From Dehalococcoidia bacterium (lineage in GTDB: Bacteria; Chloroflexota; Dehalococcoidia; Dehalococcoidales; RBG-16-60-22): a stretch of DNA of 5,423 nucleotides. The notes under the pieces are model-generated. The model ran no database searches. It saw only the letters and a list, made by a program, of their open reading frames with translations, and was not told the origin of the DNA. Positions 1-5,421 of this stretch are shown piece by piece; position 1 is the first letter of the stretch; every line of letters starts with the position of its first letter. Both the position numbers and the translations under genes were made by a program. The stretch covers positions 1 to 5,423 of the forward strand of contig JAUWBK010000087.1 of NCBI GenBank assembly GCA_030605045.1, written 5' to 3'.

Positions 1-435
1 ACTCTTGACGGCTTATGGTTTACTTTAGTTGAGGAGAAGTTCGGTCTGGACGCGGCGCTGGAAATAGATGTAGAAGTCTGGCGGAGACTCTGTTTAGTTC
101 AAGCGAGGAGGGTACAGAAGTACTTTCCCATTGACGAAGGTAGCCCGATTCGTAACCTCATCAAAGTGATTGAGCTCGACCCACTATTCGCTATTTTTAA
201 GCCCAAAGCGGTGGAGCTTACTGATAACCGGGCGATGCTGCGCTTCACTGATTGCCCTCCGCAGAAGGCCAGAATCAGGGACGGTAGGGGTGAATTTCCG
301 TGCAAAGCGGTAGGCATCGCTTTTCTTAGTTCCTACGCTGAGGTAATTGACCCTAGGATTAAAATGAGTTGTTTAACCTGTCCTCCTGATGCCCATCCCA
401 AACAATTTTGGTGCCAATGGCAGTTTGAAATCTAG
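1..435 (+). CDS. DUF6125-like cysteine-containing protein, C-terminal part (5' end outside window)
   Basis: Frame 1 is open from the first base to a TAG at 433-435, giving 144 residues of a protein whose start lies upstream. It begins with a tryptophan/acid-rich helix-like stretch (DGLWFTLVEEKFG, residues 3-15) followed by a second helical stretch rich in R and K. The C-terminal half has cysteine motifs: DCPPQ (C85), GEFPC (C101), IDPRI (116-120) and CLTCPPDAHP with C124 and C127, ending in FWCQW (C138). From memory this pattern fits the DUF6125 'cytosolic protein' family of anaerobic bacteria, which is related to aminothiazoline-carboxylate hydrolase-like proteins. No biochemical function is established that I can name. 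The clustered cysteines could bind a metal, but that is inference. The next gene follows after about 25 bases, so the two are probably co-transcribed. An ATG at 166 is internal, not the start. Confidence is high that it is coding, moderate for the family. Confidence 0.8.
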   Translation, partial: TLDGLWFTLVEEKFGLDAALEIDVEVWRRLCLVQARRVQKYFPIDEGSPIRNLIKVIELDPLFAIFKPKAVELTDNRAMLRFTDCPPQKARIRDGRGEFPCKAVGIAFLSSYAEVIDPRIKMSCLTCPPDAHPKQFWCQWQFEI

Positions 436-460
436 GAAGCGCCGTAGGGACGAGGAGCGC

Positions 461-853
461 GTGAAAAGGACGCTTAAAGACTGGCTCATAGTTCTGGTAT
501 TACTGTTGGATGAGGTGGCGGCGGTAGTTTTGGTGCTATTGGTCTTGTGGTTTTTCAAGATAAGAATCCCGCTATGGGTTGCCATTGTTGTTGCCTTGCT
601 GCTTGGTGCTGCTGTTTTCATAACCCATAAGGTGATTATACCCAGTTTCCATGTGAAGCGAGTTACTGGCTCGGAAGGAATGATTGGCATCGAAGGTGAG
701 GTGGTAGAACCGCTAACGCCGATTGGAGTTGTCCGAGTTGAGGGCGAATACTGGAAGGCAAAATCGGTTGCTGAGGATATACCAGCCGGTGAGAACGTAG
801 AGGTTTTAGGCCTAAATAAACTCGTCTTGGTGGTCAAGCGCAAGGAGCAGTAG
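461..853 (+). CDS. Short NfeD-like membrane protein with OB-fold domain
   Basis: This 130-residue protein has two adjacent hydrophobic helices at about 8-31 and 36-55, then a soluble beta-rich domain at about 69-126. That domain has the NfeD C-terminal OB-fold pattern: GSEGMIGIEGEV, LTPIGVVRVEGEYWKA, then a GENVEV turn and LVLVV. NfeD proteins usually work with SPFH/stomatin proteins in membrane quality control. This is the short form without a ClpP-like protease domain, and no SPFH gene is visible nearby. The frame opens further upstream to an ATG at 389, but that would overlap the preceding gene by 47 bases and has no Shine-Dalgarno. The GTG at 461 has purine-rich GAGGAG at 452-457 (close spacing) and leaves a 25-base gap, so I prefer it. 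TTG 425 is a third option. The longer start would add a very basic stretch (KSRKRRR). TM1 carries an acidic pair, D17-E18, which is unusual. Family call is confident; the start is not. Confidence 0.83.
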   Translation: MKRTLKDWLIVLVLLLDEVAAVVLVLLVLWFFKIRIPLWVAIVVALLLGAAVFITHKVIIPSFHVKRVTGSEGMIGIEGEVVEPLTPIGVVRVEGEYWKAKSVAEDIPAGENVEVLGLNKLVLVVKRKEQ

Positions 854-870
854 TTATTGAGATTAAAGCC

Positions 871-1878
871 ATGAAAGTTACGAAACCCGAATATCTTGCT
901 CTCTATCGATCCGGCGAACTGGAGCGCCGCGCTGAGGCACTGGAAGCACGATTGCACTCGTGTGATATTTGCCCGAGGGAATGCGGCGTTAATCGGCTGG
1001 AAGGAGAAGTAAGCTTTTGCCGTTCCGCCCACCTGCCCATAGTCGCTACGGTTTGTGCTCACCATGGCGAAGAACCGGTCATTTCCGGGAGTAAGGGGTC
1101 AGGAGCGATCTTCTTCGGCAACTGCAATATGAGGTGCGTCTATTGCCAGAACCACCAGATAAGTCAGGATTTGAAAGACTGGCAATCTAACGAAATTGAC
1201 CCGCATACTTTAGCCGAGCGTATGCTCTACCTTCAGGATGAACTGGGGTGCCATAATATCAACTTTGTTTCACCCTCTCACTTTGTCCCGCAGTTGGTCC
1301 GGGCGGTGCTGGAGGCAGTGCCGATGGGGCTTCGACTACCATTGGTCTACAATACCAATAGCTACGATTCGATTAAATCATTAAGGGAGCTTGACGGCAT
1401 AATAAGCATCTATCTGGCTGACTTGAGATATGCCAATAATAGGTGGGGGAGAAAATTTTCCCGGGTTTCGGGTTATGTGGAGCGGGCTCACGCCGCTATT
1501 CAGGAGATGTATCGCCAGGTTGGAGACTTGGTGATGGATGATGAGGGTATCGCCCGGAGGGGATTGATTGTGCGTCACCTGATACTGCCTAATCGGCTGG
1601 CAGGAAGCCGGGACTCACTTACTTGGTTAGCTAATGAGGTTTCGCCCACGGTTACCGTCAGCATCATGTCGCAATACTTTCCCACCCACCAGGCTGGACA
1701 GACACCGCTTCTTGACCGGGAAATCACCTTGGCAGAGTATTCCGAGGTCATCGGGTTACTGGATGAGTTAGGATTAGAAAATGGATGGATGCAAGAAATG
1801 GGAGCCTCGGGGAATTATTTACCTGATTTTGCTCGTGAGGGTCACCCGTTTGACTCAGTGTTGAGTAGCTCGAGGTGA
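871..1878 (+). CDS. Radical SAM protein, PflX type (COG1313, pyruvate formate-lyase activating enzyme-like)
   Basis: This 335-residue protein has the radical SAM [4Fe-4S] signature CNMRCVYC, with cysteines C85, C89 and C92. Ahead of it is a second cysteine set, C31, C34, C38 and C50, in the arrangement CDICPRECGVNR...EVSFC typical of PflX-type proteins, followed by HHGEEPVISG (64-73). Later family motifs are NFVSPSHFVPQ (131-141), YNTNSYDS (160-167), a YLADLRYA segment (181-188), RGLIVRHLILP (230-240) and GLENGWMQE (301-309). The length and motif order match a complete member. The family is named for its resemblance to the pyruvate formate-lyase activase, but to my knowledge its substrate is unknown. 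No glycyl radical enzyme is present in the window, so activase function is not supported by context. The ATG lies 17 bases after the NfeD stop with only a weak ribosome site, suggesting translation coupled to the operon. Confident family call; role unknown. Confidence 0.93.
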   Translation: MKVTKPEYLALYRSGELERRAEALEARLHSCDICPRECGVNRLEGEVSFCRSAHLPIVATVCAHHGEEPVISGSKGSGAIFFGNCNMRCVYCQNHQISQDLKDWQSNEIDPHTLAERMLYLQDELGCHNINFVSPSHFVPQLVRAVLEAVPMGLRLPLVYNTNSYDSIKSLRELDGIISIYLADLRYANNRWGRKFSRVSGYVERAHAAIQEMYRQVGDLVMDDEGIARRGLIVRHLILPNRLAGSRDSLTWLANEVSPTVTVSIMSQYFPTHQAGQTPLLDREITLAEYSEVIGLLDELGLENGWMQEMGASGNYLPDFAREGHPFDSVLSSSR

Positions 1879-1896
1879 TGCTCGGTCTTTTCCGCT

Positions 1897-2010
1897 TTAC
1901 TTCCTTTTTCGCCTTAGCCAGGAAAATCGAATTTTCTTGCCGCTAATCTTATCTTTCTTATTTACGTTTTCGATAAAAGTCTTCAGGTCAGTGGGAGTTT
2001 TATCACTCAT
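1897..2010 (-). CDS. Small, highly basic 37-residue protein, unknown function
   Basis: On the minus strand an ATG (complement of 2008-2010) opens a 37-codon frame ending at TAA (complement of 1897-1899). It starts MSDKTPTDLKTFIENVNKKD and ends KKIRFSWLRRKRK, with about 13 basic and 4 acidic residues and no membrane segment. A strong Shine-Dalgarno, AAAAGGA (complement of 2018-2024), sits 7 bases ahead of the ATG, and an extended -10 promoter (TGATATAAT) lies just upstream. These two independent signals are the reason to call such a short frame a gene. It ends 18 bases from the end of the convergent radical SAM gene with no clear terminator between them. I do not recognise a family. The basic tail, with a tryptophan in SWLRRKRK, would suit binding to nucleic acid, ribosome or acidic membrane, which is inference only. 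The alternative is a small RNA with a fortuitous frame. Confidence 0.62.
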   Translation of the reverse strand: MSDKTPTDLKTFIENVNKKDKISGKKIRFSWLRRKRK

Positions 2011-2017
2011 AACAATG

Positions 2018-2024
2018 TCCTTTT
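2018..2024 (-). promoter_or_regulatory. Shine-Dalgarno of the 37-residue gene
   Basis: The minus-strand sequence AAAAGGA lies 7 bases before the ATG at 2010. This is optimal spacing and among the best ribosome sites in the window; it is the main support for the small gene. Confidence 0.65.
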
Positions 2025-2050
2025 CACGGTAAGTTGAAAATTCAATATAG

Positions 2051-2080
2051 ATTATATCATGTCCTGAGGCCTAAAGCCAA
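2051..2080 (-). promoter_or_regulatory. Extended -10 promoter for the 37-residue gene
   Basis: Read on the minus strand: TTGGCT (complement of 2075-2080, 4 of 6 to the -35 consensus), an 18-base spacer, then TGA directly before a perfect TATAAT (-10, complement of 2051-2056). The TGn-TATAAT form is an extended -10, which can compensate for the weak -35. Transcription should start near 2044, giving a leader of about 34 bases that contains the Shine-Dalgarno. Confidence 0.65.
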
Positions 2081-2115
2081 ATGAGGATATGGCATTTATG
2101 TTGTTAGTTACCCCA

Positions 2116-2145
2116 TTGATTTCAAATAGAACAAGATGCTACACT
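2116..2145 (+). promoter_or_regulatory. Extended -10 promoter for the acyltransferase-glycosyltransferase pair
   Basis: TTGATT (2116-2121, 4 of 6), an 18-base spacer, then TGC directly before TACACT (2140-2145, 4 of 6). The TGn motif makes it an extended -10. The predicted start site is near 2152, only about 7 bases before the ATG at 2159. It is divergent from the promoter of the small minus-strand gene, with about 35 bases between the two -35 elements. Confidence 0.5.
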
Positions 2146-2158
2146 GTTACCTGAAAAT

Positions 2159-3142
2159 ATGAGCTATACCGTTACTCAGGAGAGCTTTGAGAGCCTCACT
2201 TCATACTGGACTGACTCAAGCCATCGCTTGAAGTGGGGCTCAGTTTTTGTTTTACCCTCCTGGTTAGAAGTCTGGTGGCGGGAATTTCAGCCTGAGACTG
2301 AACTTTATTTAGCTGCGGTGAGGCAGGAGTCAGACATTGTTGGTATTGCGCCGCTTCAGATAAAAGGGGAAAAGGCTTTCTTTATTGGCAGTGCTGATGT
2401 TTGCGACTATCTGGACTTTGTCATCGTCCCGGGAGGAGAAGGTGATTTCTTTAATGTCCTGCTTGATGATTTGAGGCAGCAGGGTATTAGTCAACTGGAC
2501 TTGAAACTACTGCGGGCTGACTCCACCGTGATTACCAATCTGGTGGATGTGGCTAGGAATAGGGGGTTTGAAGTTCTTTGCCGTGAGGAGGCAGTTACCG
2601 TGGGGCTGGATTTACCGGCTACCTGGGAGGAGTATCTGGCGGGGTTAGATAAAAAGCAGCGTCATGAAATAAGGCGCAAGTTAAGGCGATTATGGGAGGC
2701 AGATAAGGTGGATTACCGCTGTCTTGAGGTTAGCCCGCAAGAGGTTGGCGCTTTAACCGACACCTTCTTAAAACTTTTTGCGCTGAGCCGTGAAGAGAAA
2801 GCTGAATTCATGACTGCCCGGATGGAATCGTTCTTCAGGTCACTGGCCAAGGCTATGGCTGAGCTTAAACTGCTGAGGTATGGTATTCTTGAGGTGGATA
2901 AACTGACGGCAGCCATGATTATGGGTTTTGATTACAACGAGGCGATGTACCTCTATAATAGTGGCTATGACCCCCAGTATAATTCCTTAAGTGTGGGTTT
3001 GCTTTCTAAAGTCCTCTGCATCCAGGAAAGCATCAAGCGGGGTATGAAAAAATGGGACTTTCTGAAGGGAGCAGAAAGGTATAAATACCAATTGGGCGGT
3101 AACGAAATCCCGCTCTATAATTGCCAGATAACTATGAAGTAA
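2159..3142 (+). CDS. BioF2/CelD-like GNAT acyltransferase
   Basis: This 327-residue protein has the layout of the BioF2-like (Acetyltransf_6, COG5653/CelD) acyltransferases. An N-terminal part has SVFVLPSWLEVWW (28-40) and a IVGIAPLQI strand (60-68). A central basic helix, GLDKKQRHEIRRKLRRL (162-178), follows. The C-terminal GNAT-fold half includes YLYNSGYDPQYNSLSVG (264-280), a helix SKVLCIQESIKRGMKKW and the closing DFLKGAERYKYQLG (300-313). Relatives transfer acyl or aminoacyl groups in envelope polysaccharide or small-molecule pathways; the substrate here cannot be read from sequence. The ATG at 2159 has no Shine-Dalgarno, and the predicted transcript starts only about 7 bases upstream, so initiation may be near-leaderless. 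A glycosyltransferase follows after about 20 bases, suggesting both act on the same sugar-containing product. Complete length, no disruption seen. Confidence 0.88.
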   Translation: MSYTVTQESFESLTSYWTDSSHRLKWGSVFVLPSWLEVWWREFQPETELYLAAVRQESDIVGIAPLQIKGEKAFFIGSADVCDYLDFVIVPGGEGDFFNVLLDDLRQQGISQLDLKLLRADSTVITNLVDVARNRGFEVLCREEAVTVGLDLPATWEEYLAGLDKKQRHEIRRKLRRLWEADKVDYRCLEVSPQEVGALTDTFLKLFALSREEKAEFMTARMESFFRSLAKAMAELKLLRYGILEVDKLTAAMIMGFDYNEAMYLYNSGYDPQYNSLSVGLLSKVLCIQESIKRGMKKWDFLKGAERYKYQLGGNEIPLYNCQITMK

Positions 3143-3162
3143 CTACTAGCCAAACGGTGATA

Positions 3163-4395
3163 ATGGAGAAGAGAAGTTCGCTAAAAGACGGACCACTGAG
3201 AATCGCCATGCTCAGTGCCCACAGTTGCCCGGTGGGTAAGCTGGGCACCAAAGATACTGGCGGTATGAGTGTTTACGTTTTGGAGCTTGCCCGTGAATTG
3301 GGCAAGTGCGGGCATCTGGTCGATATTTATACTCGGGTTCATGACCCGAAAGATAAGTTGATTTATGAACTGGGTCATAATGCCCGGCTTATTCATCTCA
3401 AGGCAGGAGAGGATGGCGAGATACACAAGTTAGCTGTCTACCCCCATCTTCCTGACTTCGCCCGACAGCTGGAGAACTTCCGGAAACGTAACCATCTCCA
3501 GTATGATTTAGTCTACAGTCATTACTGGCTGTCGGCTTGGGTGGGGAAGCATCTGCAGGTCTGGTGGGATGTTCCTCATATGGTAATGTTCCACACGCTG
3601 GGGGCGGTGAAGAATGCTATTGGCGTTGGTGAAGAAGAGCCTGAGCTTCGTCTCAAGACCGAAGAGTGCTTGGTCAAGAATTGCCATCGCATCATTGCCG
3701 CCACGGAGAAAGAAAAGGAGGACCTCATCCGGTACTACGGTGCTTTACCCGAGACGGTTAGTGTCGTCCCTTGTGGCGTGAATCTGGAGCTATTCCAACC
3801 CTTGGACAGAGAAGCAGCCAAGCAGCAGCTAGGCTTGGATGGTGGAAAGAATATTTTGTTTGTCGGCCGAATTGAGCCATTGAAGGGCATAGACAAATTG
3901 CTGATGGCAATGACCTATCTCAAAAGTAAGCAAAAACCCAGACTTTTGGTCGTCGGTGGGGATGAGAATAGCCGACATGAGATGGAAAAGCTTCAGAGAC
4001 TATCCCAAGAGTTCCAGATACAGGACCAGGTTACCTTTCTGGGCGTAATCAGGCAGGGGGAACTACCTCGCTTTTATAGTGCTGCCGATGTCTGTGTTAT
4101 TCCCTCCTATTATGAAAGCTTCGGGCTGGTAGCTCTGGAATCATTAGCTTGTGGGACGCCGGTGGTGGCAACTAGGGTGGGTGGTGCCACCAGTATCATT
4201 CGTCAGGGTGAGACAGGATATGTTGTGAAGGACAATGCTCCTCAGCGCCTGGCAGAGAAGATAACGCTTCTTCTCTCTCAGCCAAATAATAGTGCCGAAT
4301 CGGTCAATTTGCTGCGGGCATCGGTGACCGGGTTTAGCTGGTCGGTTATCGCTAAGGCAATGGTAAAGGAATGCCAGACGCTGCTGGCAAAGTAG
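3163..4395 (+). CDS. Family GT4 glycosyltransferase, MshA / sucrose-phosphate-synthase-like
   Basis: From the ATG at 3163 the protein has 410 residues and two Rossmann domains (GT-B fold). The N-terminal domain opens with RIAMLSAHSCPVGKLGTKDTGGMSVYV (13-39; glycine-rich acceptor loop), then YSHYWLSAW (118-126) and FHTLGAVKN (143-151). The C-terminal, nucleotide-sugar domain has VGRIEPLKG (234-242, R236 and K241) and the EX7E motif ESFGLVALE (E318, E326). The motif set is that of the retaining MshA/SPS branch, whose acceptors are phosphorylated polyols or sugars and whose donor is usually a UDP-sugar. The frame is open upstream to TTG 3121 (22-base overlap with the previous stop) and GTG 3157 is also possible. 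None of these starts has a strong ribosome site; ATG 3163 fits best with the conserved start of the family. It is probably co-transcribed with the preceding acyltransferase. Product unknown. Confidence 0.9.
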   Translation: MEKRSSLKDGPLRIAMLSAHSCPVGKLGTKDTGGMSVYVLELARELGKCGHLVDIYTRVHDPKDKLIYELGHNARLIHLKAGEDGEIHKLAVYPHLPDFARQLENFRKRNHLQYDLVYSHYWLSAWVGKHLQVWWDVPHMVMFHTLGAVKNAIGVGEEEPELRLKTEECLVKNCHRIIAATEKEKEDLIRYYGALPETVSVVPCGVNLELFQPLDREAAKQQLGLDGGKNILFVGRIEPLKGIDKLLMAMTYLKSKQKPRLLVVGGDENSRHEMEKLQRLSQEFQIQDQVTFLGVIRQGELPRFYSAADVCVIPSYYESFGLVALESLACGTPVVATRVGGATSIIRQGETGYVVKDNAPQRLAEKITLLLSQPNNSAESVNLLRASVTGFSWSVIAKAMVKECQTLLAK

Positions 4396-4409
4396 TTTAC
4401 TTAAGGGTG

Positions 4410-5342
4410 CTACTCGATTGTCTTTTCGTAATATAAGCTGCTCGTCCAGGTCTTGAAACCAGCCGAACGATAAAGGGCACAAGCGACTTTATTCTCACTA
4501 TCCACGGTCAGTTCAACAACTTGTACACCTTTATTTTTAAAACAGGCTAAGCCGGCCAATAGTGCTATCTTACCGATTCCCCTGCCTCGGTAATCCGGGT
4601 CAACCCCGAGCATAAAGATACGCCCTTTTTGCTCACTACTGACTACTCCTGCTTCGCAGTCTATTCTGGTCCAGCAATAACCAACGAGCTTATCTCTTTT
4701 GTAGATTAGGATGACATCTTGCGGCGAACAATAGCTCAAGTTCAGTGAATAGACTATTTCTTCGGTGGTGTTCGGATTGTATCCCCAGGTATCAGCAAAG
4801 CAGCGATTCTGAATTTGAGCTAGTTTGTCCTCTTCACCTGGCTGCAGATGTCGGGAGGTGTAGTTATGGTGAGTAACCTCTGGGAGGTGAAATTCAGCCA
4901 GTAACAATCTCAACTCAAGGAACTGGCGGACGACCCGGAAACTTAGTCGGGACAACACCTGCTTGGCGACGGCATTGTCCTGTCTTATATTGACATGGGC
5001 TACCTTTACTTTCAGTTCTCTAGCTCGGCGTAGTGCATAAGTAAGGAGTTTCTTCGCCAGGCCCCTGCGGCGGTGTTCTGGATGTATTAGGCAGTCGATA
5101 AGGATGCGCTTAATGTTCAGTTCTGGGGTGACATCCATAAAGCCGACAATTTTATTGGCTATTTCGACGACAAACATATCCTGTTCGGGAGAATAATTTG
5201 GCCGCCCCAGGTTCTCGCTGAATACCTGGGGTGAGATACAACGCCCTGTTGGCTCCAGTTCTTCGACTTCTGCATTTAACTTAACATAATCTTCAAAGTC
5301 CGAAGGACAATAGTTTCTCACAATGTAGGGGAAATCACTCAT
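4410..5342 (-). CDS. Tandem GNAT N-acetyltransferase, MshD (mycothiol synthase)-like
   Basis: This 310-residue protein has two GNAT domains in tandem. The N-terminal domain (about 6-147) has motif A at IHPEHRRRGLAKKLL (86-100); the C-terminal domain (about 162-308) has motif A at GVDPDYRGRGIG (246-257). Both fit the R/QxxGxG/A acetyl-CoA pyrophosphate loop, so both might bind CoA. The C-terminal half matches MshD in layout: NRCFADTWGYNP (179-190), LVGYCWTRID (219-228), GRIFMLGVDP, and ALYRSAGF (289-296) with Y291. MshD acetylates Cys-GlcN-inositol in actinobacteria, but the glutamate contacting that substrate appears replaced by R241 here, so another acceptor amine is likely. The ATG at 5342 has GAGGA (complement of 5352-5356) 9 bases upstream and an extended -10 promoter. 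The gene converges on the glycosyltransferase, with 14 bases between the stops. Confident for tandem GNAT, moderate for MshD relation. Confidence 0.9.
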   Translation of the reverse strand: MSDFPYIVRNYCPSDFEDYVKLNAEVEELEPTGRCISPQVFSENLGRPNYSPEQDMFVVEIANKIVGFMDVTPELNIKRILIDCLIHPEHRRRGLAKKLLTYALRRARELKVKVAHVNIRQDNAVAKQVLSRLSFRVVRQFLELRLLLAEFHLPEVTHHNYTSRHLQPGEEDKLAQIQNRCFADTWGYNPNTTEEIVYSLNLSYCSPQDVILIYKRDKLVGYCWTRIDCEAGVVSSEQKGRIFMLGVDPDYRGRGIGKIALLAGLACFKNKGVQVVELTVDSENKVACALYRSAGFKTWTSSLYYEKTIE

Positions 5343-5351
5343 CTCTAAGCA

Positions 5352-5356
5352 TCCTC
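5352..5356 (-). promoter_or_regulatory. Shine-Dalgarno of the tandem-GNAT gene
   Basis: GAGGA on the minus strand sits 9 bases before the ATG at 5342, within the usual range, and supports that start. Confidence 0.5.
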
Positions 5357-5364
5357 AACCTAAA

Positions 5365-5393
5365 ATTGTATCAGCTAAATTGATGTTATACAA
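5365..5393 (-). promoter_or_regulatory. Promoter of the tandem-GNAT gene
   Basis: Read on the minus strand: TTGTAT (complement of 5388-5393, 3 of 6), a 17-base spacer, then TGA and TACAAT (-10, complement of 5365-5370, 5 of 6), again an extended -10. The start site is expected near 5358, giving a leader of about 16 bases. It overlaps completely with an oppositely directed promoter. Confidence 0.55.
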
Positions 5394-5394
5394 T
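5366..5394 (+). promoter_or_regulatory. Divergent promoter for the gene beyond the right edge
   Basis: TTGTAT (5366-5371), a 17-base spacer and TACAAT (5389-5394, 5 of 6). A one-turn variant reads TGT-TATACA at 5384-5392. Transcription would start near 5401. The element is the mirror image of the minus-strand promoter. Confidence 0.5.
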
Positions 5395-5415
5395 GCTGAT
5401 TAAGTATCTAAAATT

Positions 5416-5421
5416 AAGGAG
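5416..5421 (+). promoter_or_regulatory. Shine-Dalgarno of a gene starting just past the window
   Basis: AAGGAG, two bases from the right edge and about 15 bases after the predicted transcription start. A start codon is expected about 5-8 bases further on, outside the window. Confidence 0.55.

Larger units (their letters stand above)
5365..5394. repeat. Inverted repeat ATTGTAT / ATACAAT between divergent genes
   Basis: Seven-base arms at 5365-5371 and 5388-5394 are perfect reverse complements with 16 bases between. The arms supply the -10 and -35 elements of both divergent promoters. A second, offset inverted repeat, ATCAGC (5370-5375) and GCTGAT (5395-5400), overlaps it. Either could be an operator, but no regulator is visible. 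Confidence 0.6.

Noticed and set aside
389..460. Upstream ATG start for the NfeD gene
   Set aside because: It overlaps the preceding gene by 47 bases, lacks a Shine-Dalgarno and adds a non-family basic segment; GTG 461 is preferred, though not proven.
373..1065. Long open frame on the minus strand opposite the NfeD gene
   Set aside because: The translation is serine/threonine-rich low-complexity sequence without family motifs, while the + strand carries recognisable NfeD and radical SAM proteins.
1868..1890. Possible terminator hairpin after the radical SAM gene (CGAG-GTGATG-CTCG then TCTTTT)
   Set aside because: Only four firm pairs plus a wobble, and a short interrupted T run; too weak to call.
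1922..1936. Palindrome GAAAAT-CGA-ATTTTC
   Set aside because: Short, AT-rich, inside the small gene, with no T tract directly after it; likely chance.
3121..3162. TTG or GTG start of the glycosyltransferase upstream of ATG 3163
   Set aside because: The extra residues are not part of the family's N-terminus and TTG 3121 overlaps the previous gene without a ribosome site.
4391..4414. Stem AGTAG/CTACT spanning the two convergent stop codons
   Set aside because: Five pairs with a 14-base loop and no T run; it mostly reflects TAG stops on both strands.
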